Positions 1 through 9,136 of a stretch of 64,000 nt of DNA are shown here, in pieces. Source of the stretch: Nonomuraea helvata (GTDB taxonomy: Bacteria; Actinomycetota; Actinomycetes; Streptosporangiales; Streptosporangiaceae); the NCBI RefSeq assembly GCF_039535785.1, contig NZ_BAAAXV010000001.1:3224001-3288000 (forward strand), read 5' to 3'. The first letter of the stretch is position 1; each line of letters starts with the position of its first letter. The notes beneath the pieces were generated by a model that ran no database searches, was not told the origin of the DNA, and saw nothing but the letters and a program-made list of their open reading frames with translations. Position numbers and translations under genes: made by a program.

Positions 1-38
1 AGCGCACCGGCCGTCGCCATGACGAGAAGGTTCTTCAT
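1..38 (-). CDS. 5' end of a secreted or membrane protein (partial)
   Basis: On the minus strand an ATG at position 38 is preceded by a GGGAG ribosome binding site with good spacing. It opens a frame reading MKNLLVMATAGA, which runs off the window edge. A Lys/Asn start followed by a hydrophobic alanine-rich run fits the beginning of a signal peptide or a first membrane segment. Only 12 codons are visible, so no function can be given. Confidence 0.4.
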   Translation of the reverse strand, partial: MKNLLVMATAGA

Positions 39-206
39 CGTTTCTCCCTGGTGAAATGAGGCGGGCACACCGTGTGCGCGCCACAGGTCTGTGGGGGGGC
101 GAGGTTTCGGACCCTCGTGCGGTACCGATTGAAGTGATCGCTATGGTGGGCCGTACAGGTGATTCGAAGAGATTCGAAAGTTGGGCGAAACCTGGCGGGG
201 GTGTCG

Positions 207-1151
207 ATGATCCGGGTACGGCTGGGTGCTCAGGCTTTGGAATCGGCAAGGTTCACGGTGTCGCTCGGGGTGGAGACCGCGGTCGCGGTCCAATACCGGT
301 GGCTCGCCCCGCCGTACCCGTGGGGAGAGGAGCCGTGGGGGAGAGCGGCCCGCGACTCTCATGTGTGGGGACGTCTTCCCGCGCTGTCAGGGCTCGGACG
401 GTACGGCGAGCGCCCGCACCTCCCCCAACCCCCCAGCGAGCCGACTTCGGTGCCTGCAGTTCCGGAGATCCGGGAGGAGCTGCAGATCCTTGACGGCGCG
501 CTGAGCTGGTCGCCGCATTCCTGCCTCGGAGACACCCAGATGTGGAAGGGAACCTACCGGCGGCGGCTGGCCTCCGAAACAGAGACGTTCTACCAGATGT
601 GCCTGGCACCCCATTGGCGCGAGATCGAAGACCGCGCCCAGGCCGACATCGACCGTCGCGCCGGCGTCATGGCCAGGGAAGGGCTGGGCCGTACACTTAC
701 CTCACTCCACCCGACGGTCACCTACCGGGACCAAACGCTGCACATCCCCGGCCAAGCCGATCTGGACATCAACTGCGACCAGCCCATCACTCTCGTCCCG
801 GCGACCCTGGCCCAGCGGTGCTACCTGGTCGAGCGCCCGTACAGCAGGCCCGGCCTGCGTCTCGTATACCCGGCGCTCAGACGCGACTCGGTTTCGGACG
901 AGGCGGACGACGGGCTCGGCGAGGTGCTGGGCCTCACGCGGCTCCGGCTGCTGCGCGCCCTGGACCGGCCCCGCACCACCACCGATCTGGCCGCGGAACT
1001 TCACCTGACCCCGTCGACCGTCTCCTACCATCTCGCTCGGCTGCTGCACGCAGGTCTGGTGACCCGGGTCCGCCACGGACACCAAGTCTGCTACCAGCGG
1101 TCTCCCCGAGCCAACCTGCTGGCCCACGACATCGCACGCCGCTTTGCCTGA
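207..1151 (+). CDS. ArsR-like winged-helix transcriptional regulator
   Basis: A protein of about 314 residues with a C-terminal winged helix-turn-helix (around residues 240-300: TTTDLAAELHLTPSTVSYHL, followed by a wing with RHGHQVCYQRS). The N-terminal two thirds has no metal-binding cysteine motif. The layout matches the actinobacterial DUF5937/ArsR-like regulators, which have a long effector-like N-terminus and a DNA-binding C-terminus. The start is placed at ATG 207; a GTG six bases upstream and an in-frame ATG at 159 are alternatives, and the purine-rich tract before it is weak. No obvious target operon lies beside it: the next ~950 bases hold no convincing gene. Confidence 0.75.
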   Translation: MIRVRLGAQALESARFTVSLGVETAVAVQYRWLAPPYPWGEEPWGRAARDSHVWGRLPALSGLGRYGERPHLPQPPSEPTSVPAVPEIREELQILDGALSWSPHSCLGDTQMWKGTYRRRLASETETFYQMCLAPHWREIEDRAQADIDRRAGVMAREGLGRTLTSLHPTVTYRDQTLHIPGQADLDINCDQPITLVPATLAQRCYLVERPYSRPGLRLVYPALRRDSVSDEADDGLGEVLGLTRLRLLRALDRPRTTTDLAAELHLTPSTVSYHLARLLHAGLVTRVRHGHQVCYQRSPRANLLAHDIARRFA

Positions 1152-2164
1152 ACATCGCCTCAGATTGCGCCCGCTGTGACAAGAGGTACTGTCGGTGGAC
1201 GGCACAATCCGGATTGTCGCGGTATCGATGTCGCTTCTCTCTACCGCAGGAAGTAGCGCTCGGCGGACGCCTCATCGTTAGCCGGTAAGCCGGGGTATCG
1301 GTCGAGGACCTGCACCTATTCGCTGGTGACAAGGGTACCGTCGGCCTTGAGCCGTACGCGGCCCGCATGGCGGATCTCAGTCTGGTGCCGCAGGAGCAAG
1401 CTATCACCCGCCAGCTCCTCCGAGACACCGCTTGGTCTCTTGACCGGCGATCTACGGGTGGCTGTGCGCCATCGCAACCATGGCGCGGGTACAGGCCATG
1501 TGCACCCATCCCATGGGGCCGATGGCGTCCAAGACGGCCCCGTCGGCGAGCGTGGTAGCACGCGCGTACTGCCCCCTCGGCCGATACCCCGAGGGGAGAT
1601 CGGCGCCACTCTCGTCGAAGTCTTCTTGGACCGTTGGGAGGGTGATGAGACGCTTCAAATCCTCCTGAGGGTGGGAAGCACCAATCAGGCCGTGGCTGAG
1701 CGCATGCGCTCCATCTTCACCGCTCAGTTGATCCCCGTCGCAAGTGCGCTCACCAGCAACTCGCTGGAAGCCGCAAAGCGTGCGAGTCTGGCCTCGAGCC
1801 AGATCCTAGGCGTGGCGTTGTGCCGGTTCGTGCTGGCGTTTCCGCCGATGATGAAGATGAGCTCGTCGCCTGGGTGGGGCCGACCATCCAGCGTTATCTG
1901 GTCGGCACACTCGAGCCTGGTGGATGACGCAAGTGGTCCGCGCGGACAGGTGCGGCTCCGTGACTCCCGAGACGAGATCGCGTGAACCGCTCCCGCTTTG
2001 AGGGCAAGCGGCGACGAGCTTACGAACAACAAGATCCACCGCTACATCACGGCTTCACCTCCTGCTCTGCTGGGCACACGAAAGGCCCGCAGTGACATGC
2101 ATCACTAACGATGCGATCGACACGCTTCCAATATGTTTGTATTGTTGGCGATACAAGCTCACAG
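1152..2164. other. About 1 kb without a convincing gene; possible minus-strand remnant
   Basis: No frame here has a good start, ribosome binding site and recognisable domain together. The most coding-like stretch is on the minus strand between about 1805 and 1452, an open frame containing LKRLITLPTVQEDFDESGAD and ending AMVAMAHSHP. A shifted minus-strand frame then runs to 1316 (ending RLKADGTLVTSE). This could be one decayed gene with a frameshift near 1450. I do not recognise the family and give no function. Confidence 0.3.
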
Positions 2165-2199
2165 TCAAGGCCTGTGGCCCGGTGGGAACAGGGCTGTGG

Positions 2200-2777
2200 G
2201 AGCGCGGGTCTGACGACGCGCGCTCACATCCCAAATGCCGCGCTGATCCAGTTCGCCGAGCAGGGTTTCGCCGGTGCGTCGATGCGCATGATCGCCGATC
2301 AGGCGTGTGACACCTACGCGCTGGAATTCCTCCGGAACGAGGCTGATGAGGGGATCGCCGGGCGTCGCATCGCCGATCCCGATTTCATCTCCGAGGCCTA
2401 CCGGACGGCGCCGCCGGGTGATGGCCGACCTGGCCCGCACGCTCACGGATGGCACGCCTGCGGCTGCGGCGCTGTTCGACGAGATGGTCGCGGTGGCCGA
2501 GCGCCACCTCGGCACGCAGGAAGGAGAGGGTTCCGCCGACCAGACTGCCGTTCCGGTGCGCACGCTGACCGCAATGAAGCTCGGCATCACGATGTTGCAC
2601 GGTCAGCTATCTCGGGTACTCGACCTCGACGACGCGACCGGCGCCGGCTGGCATGAGATCAGCAGGGCTGTCCTGGCCATCGTCTCCCCCGCCATCGCAG
2701 GGGCCGAGGGCACCGCTTTGGCGCGACACGGTCTTGACGAATACGAAATCATCGAAGGGAAGAAAGACCATGACTGA
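2200..2777 (+). pseudogene. Broken TetR-family repressor upstream of an ABC exporter
   Basis: The first frame reads like a TetR DNA-binding domain (NAALIQFAEQGFAGASMRM, then IADQA). It then jumps to CDTYALEFLRNEADEGIAG, so the segment that normally carries helix 3 and the following GVSPALVQHHFG-type turn, roughly 20 residues, is missing. Near 2405-2420 the frame shifts by one, after which a normal TetR C-terminal domain continues (MADLARTLTDGTPAAAALF) to a stop at 2777. The stop overlaps the ATG of the ABC ATPase gene by 8 bases, so it was once cotranscribed with the exporter it presumably repressed. Two independent lesions make loss of DNA binding very likely. Confidence 0.75.
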
Positions 2778-3684
2778 CGCGATCCGCGTCGAAGGTCTGC
2801 GCAAGTCGTTCGGGCATGCCCCTGCCCTGGACGGCTTGCACCTCACCGTTCAGACCGGCGAGGTGCACGGGTTCCTCGGCCCGAACGGGGCGGGCAAGTC
2901 CACCACCATCAAGGTGCTGCTGGGTCTACTGCGCGCGGACTCCGGCACCGTCCGTCTGCTCGATGCGGATCCGTGGGCGGATTCGGTCTCCCTGCACCGC
3001 CGGCTGGCATACGTGCCCGGCGACGTCACGCTGTGGCCGAACCTCTCCGGCGGAGAGGTGATCGACCTGCTCGGCCGGATCCGCGGCGGACTGGACGCGC
3101 GGCGCCGCAACGAGCTCATCGAGCGTTTCGAGTTGGACCCGCGGAAGAAGGCCCGCACCTATTCCACCGGCAACCGGCGCAAGGTCGCCCTCGTGGCCGC
3201 CCTGGCCGCGAACGTCGAACTGCTGATCCTCGATGAGCCCACCGCCGGATTGGACCCCTTGATGGAGGCGGCGTTCCGGGAAAGCCTGCTGGAACAGCGC
3301 GCGGCCGGCCGTACCGTACTGCTGTCCAGCCACATCCTCTCCGAGGTCGAGGCCGCCTGTGATCGGGTGAGCATCATCCGGCGCGGCAGAACCGAGCAGT
3401 CAGGGACGCTGGCCGAACTGCGCCACCTGACCCGTACCACTGTCACCGCGACGGTGGCTCAGCCTCCCCCAGACCTGGCCCGGCTGGAGGGCGTGCACGA
3501 TCTCCACATCGACGGGAGCACGGTGCGGTGCAGCGTGGACAGCGACGGGCTCACCAATCTGATGGCGCGGTTGTCCGCGCTCGGCCTCCGGGACCTGGTC
3601 GCCCAGCCGCCGACGCTGGAGGAGCTGTTCCTGCGGCACTATCGCCACGACGAGTCCGTCGCGGCGGCAGGAGTGGCGCGATGA
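2770..3684 (+). CDS. ABC exporter ATP-binding protein
   Basis: A 304-residue nucleotide-binding subunit of a DrrA/antibiotic-exporter-type transporter. Visible motifs are Walker [10 protein letters not shown] (around residues 37-45), a degenerate signature YSTGNRRK in place of LSGGQ, Walker [13 protein letters not shown], and the H-switch in LLSSH. The C-terminal ~90 residues form the extension typical of drug exporters. The start at 2770 is fixed by AAGGGAAG just upstream. The stop overlaps the next ATG as ATGA, so it is translationally coupled to the permease. A broken TetR gene lies immediately upstream, suggesting the exporter may have lost local repression. Confidence 0.9.
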   Translation: MTDAIRVEGLRKSFGHAPALDGLHLTVQTGEVHGFLGPNGAGKSTTIKVLLGLLRADSGTVRLLDADPWADSVSLHRRLAYVPGDVTLWPNLSGGEVIDLLGRIRGGLDARRRNELIERFELDPRKKARTYSTGNRRKVALVAALAANVELLILDEPTAGLDPLMEAAFRESLLEQRAAGRTVLLSSHILSEVEAACDRVSIIRRGRTEQSGTLAELRHLTRTTVTATVAQPPPDLARLEGVHDLHIDGSTVRCSVDSDGLTNLMARLSALGLRDLVAQPPTLEELFLRHYRHDESVAAAGVAR

Positions 3685-5264
3685 GCGGGATCGGCACGAC
3701 GAGCCGGCTCATCCTGCGCCGCGACCGGGTGCTCCTGCCCGTCTGGATCGTGGTGCTCGCCGGGTTCGTCACCAGTACGGCCTCGACGTTCGCAAAGTCC
3801 TACCCCACCGAGGCCGCCCGTGAGAGCTTCGCCTCGGGGATCCGCGGCAACCCGGCCATGACCGCGTTCTACGGCGCGCTGCTCGACGACAGCGTCGGCG
3901 GCCTCACCGCCTGGCGCGTCGGCGTCGCCGGTGCGCTGTTGTTCGGCATTTTCAGCATCGTCATCATGATCCGGCACACCCGCCGCGAGGAGGAGAGCGG
4001 GCGTACCGAACTACTCAACTCCGGCGCGATCGGGCGAAACGCGCAACTGACCGCGGTGCTGCTCGTCTGCTTCGGCGCGCACTTGCTCATCGCGATCCTG
4101 ATCGTCGCCGGTCTGGCCGGGCAGGGACTTCCGATCGCCGGGTCCGTCGCGTTGGCCGCCTCGCTGGCCGTCACCGGGTGCGCCGTCGCGGCGGCCGCCG
4201 CGACGGCGGCGCAGCTCACCACGAGCGCCCGCACCGCGACGGGCATCGCCGCCGCGTTCTTCGCCCTCGCCATGGTGCTGCGGATGGCCGGCGACGCCGC
4301 CGGCGCGGATGGCGATCCGTCGTGGCTGCTTTGGCTGACCCCGCTGGGGTGGTCGGAACGCCTGCGGCCGTTCGCCGGTGAGCAGTGGGGGGTCCTCCTG
4401 CTGGGCGTGGCGCTCATCGCGGCACTGGTGGCCGTGGCCTACCTCCTGTCCAGCCGTCGCGACATCGGCTCGGGCCTGCTACCCGCCCGGCCCGGCCCCA
4501 CGACTGCGAACTCCGGGCTGCGCGGCCCGGTGGCGCTGGCCTGGCGGCTGCACCGGGGCACCCTGCTGGCGACCGTGCTCGGATTCGCGCTCATCGGGTT
4601 GCTGATGGGCAGCGTGGCCGACAGCGTCGGCGGCGTCGTCGGGACCAGCCCCGACTTTGTCACCATGCTGGACCGGCTGCACGCCGCGAACGCCGGCGAC
4701 GCGATGATGCGGCTGCTCGTCTACGCCCTGGCCGAGATGATCGCGATCTACGCGATCCTCATCGTGCTACGGCTCCGCAACGAGGAAAGCGACGGCACGG
4801 CTGCCCCGTTGCTGGTCGCCGGCGTCAGCCGCCTGCGCTGGGCCGCCAGCCACCTTCTCTTCGCCGCGGTGGCACCGGGTGTCGTGCTGTTCGCCCTCGG
4901 CCTCACCGCAGGCCTCAGCTACGGCCTGGCCACTGGCGATGCCGTTGTGATCTTCGACATGCTGGGAGCGACGCTGGCGAAGCTGCCCGCTCTCTGGGTG
5001 CTGGCCGGCCTGGCCACCGCCCTGTTCGGATTGCTGCCCAAGGCCGCCATTGCCATCAGCTGGGCCGTGCTCGGGCTGACCCTGCTCATCGAGTTGGGCT
5101 GGGAGCTCGGCGCGATCGGGCACGGCGTCTTCGCTGTCTCGCCATTCGCCCACGTCTACCCGGGAGACCCCGTGTCGCCCGGTTCGCTGCTCGCGCTCAC
5201 ACTCATCGCCGTCCTGCTGGCCACCGCGGGCATGGCCGGACTCCGCCGCCGCGATTTCGCCTAA
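3681..5264 (+). CDS. ABC exporter membrane protein, polyketide-antibiotic-exporter type
   Basis: A 527-residue integral membrane protein with about twelve hydrophobic segments arranged as two similar halves (first starting [13 protein letters not shown], second near [20 protein letters not shown]). This is the double-length architecture of actinobacterial exporters annotated as exporters of polyketide antibiotics. The start ATG overlaps the stop of the ATPase gene by four bases. It forms the transmembrane pathway for the preceding ATPase. The substrate cannot be read from sequence; export of a hydrophobic drug or lipid is the usual assumption. Confidence 0.88.
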   Translation: MSGIGTTSRLILRRDRVLLPVWIVVLAGFVTSTASTFAKSYPTEAARESFASGIRGNPAMTAFYGALLDDSVGGLTAWRVGVAGALLFGIFSIVIMIRHTRREEESGRTELLNSGAIGRNAQLTAVLLVCFGAHLLIAILIVAGLAGQGLPIAGSVALAASLAVTGCAVAAAAATAAQLTTSARTATGIAAAFFALAMVLRMAGDAAGADGDPSWLLWLTPLGWSERLRPFAGEQWGVLLLGVALIAALVAVAYLLSSRRDIGSGLLPARPGPTTANSGLRGPVALAWRLHRGTLLATVLGFALIGLLMGSVADSVGGVVGTSPDFVTMLDRLHAANAGDAMMRLLVYALAEMIAIYAILIVLRLRNEESDGTAAPLLVAGVSRLRWAASHLLFAAVAPGVVLFALGLTAGLSYGLATGDAVVIFDMLGATLAKLPALWVLAGLATALFGLLPKAAIAISWAVLGLTLLIELGWELGAIGHGVFAVSPFAHVYPGDPVSPGSLLALTLIAVLLATAGMAGLRRRDFA

Positions 5265-5281
5265 AGAAACCTGGAAAAACT

Positions 5282-5632
5282 GTGCCACGACAATTTTGCT
5301 TCGGAGCGAACCTCTACATCCCCGGCGACAGGGCCGTCTGGGTCGCCAAGTGCCGGGACGCCGAGCGATCCAGATACGACGTGATCAGTATCGCCGATCA
5401 TGTCGGCCTCCCTCCCTGCTTTCCCGCGCTCGTCCTGGCCGCGGAGAATACCGAACGCATCCATCTCAACACACTGGTACTCAACGCCGCGTTCTACAAC
5501 CCGGCACTGCTCGCCCGCGAAGCCGCGGGAACCGACCAATTCACCGATGGCCGCCTCGAAATCGGGCTCGGCGCCGCCGGGAGGCGGATCGCAGGTCAGG
5601 CGGGCGGCCGGGGAGGCTTGTACGCGTGGTAG
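5282..5632 (+). pseudogene. Truncated LLM-class F420-dependent oxidoreductase
   Basis: A GTG at 5282 opens 116 codons matching the N-terminal third of luciferase-like F420-dependent oxidoreductases. The beta-strand/helix units FGANLYIPGDRAVWVAKCRD, YDVISIADHVG and LVLNAAFYNPALLAREAAGT are all recognisable, followed by DQFTDGRLEIGLGA. Full-length members have about 280-300 residues. Here the frame departs from the family after residue ~100 and stops at 5632, inside the start of the sigma-factor gene. A deletion has apparently removed the rest and joined the stump to the sigma factor. Enzyme activity is not expected. Confidence 0.75.
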
Positions 5633-6507
5633 TGGACGCGGTCGAGGAGTTCGAACGGCACCGGGCACGGCTGTTCGGGCTGGCCTACCGCTTGCTCGGC
5701 TCGGCCGAGGAGGCCGAGGACGTGCTTCAGGACACGTTCCTGCGCTGGCATCGGGCGCAGGACTGGACCGTCGAATCGGCGTCGGCCTGGCTGACGAAGG
5801 TCGCCACCAATCTGTGCCTGAACCGGCTGACGTCCGCGCGGTCCCGCCGGGAGAGCTATGTCGGCACATGGCTGCCCGAACCGGTGCCCACCGCTGACGG
5901 CGCTCTGGGGCCACTCGATACCGCCCAGCGCCGTGACTTGGTCTCTCTGGCCTTCCTCGTGCTGCTGGATCGGCTCAACCCGGTCGAACGGGCGGTGTTC
6001 GTGCTGCGCGAGGCGTTCGACTACAGCCACCGGGAGGTTGCCGAGGTCGTCGGGCTCTCCGAGGCGAACGCGCGCCAGCTCTACCACCGCGCCCGCCGGA
6101 GGCTGCCGGCGAACGCCGGCTCCCCGCCCGGCGACCGGACGCGCCGCCGCGACCTGGTGGAACGCTTCCTCGCCGCCGCCGAGGACGGTGACCTGGCCGG
6201 GCTCGAACGCCTGCTGGCCGAGGACGCGACCGTGTGGGTGGACGGCGGCGGACGGGTCGGCGTGGCCAGGCGCCCCATCGCCGGCCTGGCCCGGGTGCTG
6301 CGCTACCTAGGCGGCGTCCTGAACATGACGGCCGGACAGGTGCGACTGAGGCTGTCGGAGGTGAACGGCGATCCCGCGATTCTCGCGCTGGCCGGAACCG
6401 ACCTGATCGGCGTGCTGGCCCCGGACGTCGAAGGCGAGCACGTCACGGGCCTGCGCATCATCGCCAACCCGGACAAGCTCACTTTCTTGGCCCGGTTGTC
6501 ACATTAG
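5626..6507 (+). CDS. ECF sigma factor of the SigJ/ECF41 type
   Basis: A 293-residue sigma factor. Region 2 (residues ~7-75) includes LFGLAYRLLGSAEEAEDVLQ and ASAWLTKVATNLCLNRL. Region 4 (~115-165) includes VFVLREAFDYSHREVAEVVG and ANARQLYHRARRRL. A C-terminal SnoaL-like domain (~170-290) starts LVERFLAAAEDGDLAGLERL. This fusion of sigma2, sigma4 and SnoaL-like domains defines ECF41/SigJ proteins, where the C-terminal domain controls activity in cis. The GTG start at 5626 has GGGGAGG nine bases upstream; a GTG at 5632 is an alternative. ECF41 factors often control a neighbouring carboxymuconolactone or oxidoreductase gene. Here the next gene is a small membrane protein now cut by an IS. Confidence 0.88.
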   Translation: MVVDAVEEFERHRARLFGLAYRLLGSAEEAEDVLQDTFLRWHRAQDWTVESASAWLTKVATNLCLNRLTSARSRRESYVGTWLPEPVPTADGALGPLDTAQRRDLVSLAFLVLLDRLNPVERAVFVLREAFDYSHREVAEVVGLSEANARQLYHRARRRLPANAGSPPGDRTRRRDLVERFLAAAEDGDLAGLERLLAEDATVWVDGGGRVGVARRPIAGLARVLRYLGGVLNMTAGQVRLRLSEVNGDPAILALAGTDLIGVLAPDVEGEHVTGLRIIANPDKLTFLARLSH

Positions 6508-6732
6508 GCGCGGCCATCCGGTTCCTAACGGGTGACCACGCGCCGCCGGGCGCTGCGCCGGCTCCGCGCCGGTCTGGCCTTTCTCACCGTGACCCAGTTC
6601 GGCGTCGGCTGCTGGGCCCTGCTGTGGCCCCGCTCGTTCTTCGACGTCCCTTTCGTGGGCATGCGGATGCCGTACAACGCCCATCTGATGATGGACTACG
6701 GCGCGATGAGCCTGGCCACCACGATGATGCTA

Positions 6733-7752
6733 GGTCGTGTTTCATAAGGCATTGAGCCACTGGTTGATCGCAGCGATGATGACGACGGCTTCGTAGCGTA
6801 CGGCGAGCTTGTCGTAACGGGTCGCCATGCCGCGGTTGCCTTTGAGCAGGTTGATGCCGCACTCCACAGCGTGACGCAGCCGGTAGAACGCGGGGTCGAA
6901 GGCGGGCGGGCGACCTCCCTTCGATCCCTTGGCTCGCCGGTGAGCGTCCTGGTCGGCCTTGCTCGGAATGCACGCCTTGATCCCACGCCGGCGCAGATGA
7001 GTCCGGTTGGCCTTGCTGGTGTAGGCCTTGTCGGCCAGGACCCGGTCCGGGCGGGTCCTGGGACGGCCACCGCCGAGGCGGGCCACCCGGATCTTGCCGA
7101 GCACCGGTATGAACTGCGGGCTGTCGCCCCGCTGCCCGGCGGTCACCACCGCAGCCAGCAGCTTGCGGCCCTGCTCGCAAGCCAGATGGGTCTTGGTGGT
7201 CAGCCCGCCGCGCGAGCGCCCCAGGCCATGATCGGCCGGCTCGCTGTGCACCCCGCCGGGTGGTTCCTTTTGCAGGTGACCGTCCCGGCGTGCTCCGGCC
7301 GCGTGCTGGTGAGCCCGGGTGATGGTGGAGTCCACGCTCACCGTCCAATCGATCTTCCCGGCGGCGTCCGCACACGCCTGCAAGGCCGCCAGGATCCGCG
7401 CCCAGATCCCCTCCCGCTGCCAGCGCCGGAACAAGCCATACACGGTGAACCAGTGGCCGTAGCAGGCAGGAACGTCCCGCCACGGCGCCCCGGTCCGGAT
7501 CCGCCACCGGATCCCGTCGATCAACTGACGCTTGCTCCACTTCGGCGGACGCCCCTTGCCCGATGCGGCAGGCAGATGCGGCTCCAGCGCCGCCCACTGC
7601 GCATCAGTGAGGTCGTGCCGCCTCGTCACCACTACGCTGGTCACGAGGTCTCCGGTATTTCGTTCTTCTTGGTCGTTGAACCACCTACCGGAGACCTCTT
7701 CGTTCAACGATCACCGACACGCCTCACACACGTGATCTTTCGAAACACGGCC
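6733..7752. mobile_element. IS5-family (IS427-like) insertion sequence, complete
   Basis: The 1020-bp element is bounded by imperfect inverted repeats: left GGTCGTGTTTCATAAGG, right end reading inward GGCCGTGTTTCG. The dinucleotide TA is present on both sides (6731-6732 and 7753-7754) within CTAG contexts, as expected for the IS427 group of IS5. It carries one full transposase gene on the minus strand. Flanking sequence joins perfectly in frame when the element and one TA are removed, so both ends are defined to the base. Confidence 0.9.
6742..7644 (-). CDS. IS5-family DDE transposase
   Basis: A full-length transposase of about 300 residues: N-terminal DUF4096-type domain (LTDAQWAALEPHLP, then RQLIDGIRWRIRTGAPWRDV) and a DDE core with VSVDSTI, VLADKAY and ECGINLLKGNRG supplying the acidic triad. 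It ends 10 bases inside the left terminus. The GTG at 7644 with GGAG five to six bases upstream is chosen as start. An upstream TTG at 7707 would add residues unlike the family. The gene is in one uninterrupted frame, so no programmed frameshift is required. The element is probably still active. Confidence 0.9.
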   Translation of the reverse strand: MTSVVVTRRHDLTDAQWAALEPHLPAASGKGRPPKWSKRQLIDGIRWRIRTGAPWRDVPACYGHWFTVYGLFRRWQREGIWARILAALQACADAAGKIDWTVSVDSTITRAHQHAAGARRDGHLQKEPPGGVHSEPADHGLGRSRGGLTTKTHLACEQGRKLLAAVVTAGQRGDSPQFIPVLGKIRVARLGGGRPRTRPDRVLADKAYTSKANRTHLRRRGIKACIPSKADQDAHRRAKGSKGGRPPAFDPAFYRLRHAVECGINLLKGNRGMATRYDKLAVRYEAVVIIAAINQWLNAL

Positions 7753-8088
7753 TAGGCGCGGCCTGTCTCGTACCGCGCCGGGTCATGGCTCGTACGGCGC
7801 TGGCCGCCTACCTGACGTTCGCCGTGCTCCACCTGATGATCCACATCCGGCTCCTGCGCCACCTCACGCAGGCGGAGGGCGCCGCCCTGCTGGCCGGGCT
7901 ATCCGCGATGATCATGATCGCGCTGGCGTTGCTGTTCCTGACGGCACGGCTGGAACCCTGACTCGCGTCCTGCTCTCACCTGCCGGCAGCGCCCTCGACA
8001 TACACGCCTACATGGGCGAACTGGTCGTACAAGGATCCCTGCGAGGATCTCGCTGAGCACGATCACATCGTGGCCACCGTGGCACGGA

Positions 8089-8408
8089 TCTCGTGAAAGG
8101 CAAGGGCGACTCGCACCTGTTCGGCTGTGACCTGGTGCCGGGCGAAGTCCGCAGCCGGAAGCTCGGGCCACGGCGGGGTTGATCAGCGTGTCCGGCAACG
8201 GCTCGCCCGAGCTGGTGCAGACCGCCGGATCGCACAGCATCGCACGCTCGTGCGGGTCGTCGATGACGTCGTCAACGTCACCCACAGTGCCAACCTCTAA
8301 GATGACGCTGTCGGGATCGGCCAGCACGCTCGCCGCCCACGCGGCCGCGTCCCACCGTTCCCCGGCGCCTTCGGCTGCCGCGGGCGGCACGTCGTGGGCG
8401 ATGCTCAT
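8089..8408 (-). pseudogene. Possible small hypothetical gene, frameshifted
   Basis: A minus-strand frame begins with ATG at 8408 (SIAHDVPPAAAEGAGERW, later AWAASVLADPDSVILEVGTV). It has balanced acidic codon use for ~80 residues, then appears to continue in another frame as LPAADFARHQVTAEQVRVAL to about 8089. No ribosome binding site is clear and the family is not recognised. It lies directly downstream of integrase remnants. The rest of 7962-8404 shows nothing else. Confidence 0.3.
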
Positions 8409-9043
8409 CTGAAGTGGGACTCGTGGGCAGCCGGCACGCGTCGCAAGTGGCGGGCGTTGAAAGGATCCGATCGAGGAGATCTCGGCGCAGGCCGCCGATC
8501 CAGCGTTCGGCAAACGCGTTGGCCTGCGGAGCCCGGTGGACTCTTGAGAATGCGGATGCCTGCGGCCGTGAAGACTTCGTCGAACATCGCGGCGAACTTG
8601 GTATCCCGATCGCGGATGAGGAACCTGAACCCCTCCGCCCTGTCCCCGGGCTCGATCATCAGGTTTCTGGCCTGCTGTGCAACCCACGGCCCGGTCGGAT
8701 GCTCGGTGACGCCGAGGACGTGCACCCGGCGGGTGGTGATCTCTATGACGACCAGGCAATACAGGCGCTGGAACAGCACGGTGTCGCAGTGGAAGAAGTC
8801 GCACGCCAAGATCCCCTCAGCTTGAGCACGCAGGACTCACTCCAGGTTGGTCCCGCGCCTCGTGGCGCTGGGTCGATGCCGGTCTTCTTCAAGATGAGCC
8901 ACACTGCGGAGGCCCCGGCCCGACAGCCCGGAGCGGCGAGCTCCCCGGCGATCCGCCGGTAACCCTGCTGCGGGTGGAGCCAGGAGTTGATCGCAGCGCG
9001 CTTGCGGTTCCAGGCCGCCGACGTCTCGACGGGCACCGCCCAC
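8405..9043 (-). pseudogene. Decayed integrase-core (rve) transposase
   Basis: Pieces of one DDE integrase protein lie in order on the minus strand but in three frames: HPQQGYRRIAGELAAPGCRA (around 8960), DFFHCDTVLFQRLYCLVVIE (around 8790), FLIRDRDTKFAAMFDEVF (around 8610), then APQANAFAERWIGGLRRDL (around 8510). The last gives the catalytic glutamate, and the aspartates are in DFFHCD and RDRDTKF. At least two frameshifts make it non-functional. No inverted-repeat ends were found, so the element boundaries are lost. It resembles the stand-alone integrase core domain proteins common in actinomycetes. Confidence 0.75.
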
Positions 9044-9136
9044 GCTTGAAGGCTTGACGGCTCTTCAGCGCTCTATGGCGCACTGCGACGGATAAGCTCT
9101 GATGAGGACTTGCCGCTGGATCGGAAAGGCCAGCTT

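Larger units (their letters stand above)
6532..7961 (+). pseudogene. Small membrane protein split by an IS5-family element
   Basis: The left part (6532-6732, GTG start) encodes TTRRRALRRLRAGLAFLTV and continues to SLATTMMLG. The right part (7755-7961) encodes ACLVPRRVMARTALAAYLTF and continues to ALLFLTARLEP and a stop. Removing the IS and one TA duplication restores a single 135-residue frame with four predicted membrane segments and no other lesion. The insertion therefore looks recent. Function is unknown. Position 25 bases after the sigma-factor gene suggests joint transcription, so it may be the sigma factor's cognate membrane partner or target (inference). Confidence 0.8.

Noticed and set aside
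1326..1985. 219-codon plus-strand open frame in the gap after the ArsR-like gene
   Set aside because: No ribosome binding site, odd composition and no domain. A protein-like minus-strand stretch overlaps it, so it is most likely a shadow of decayed sequence.
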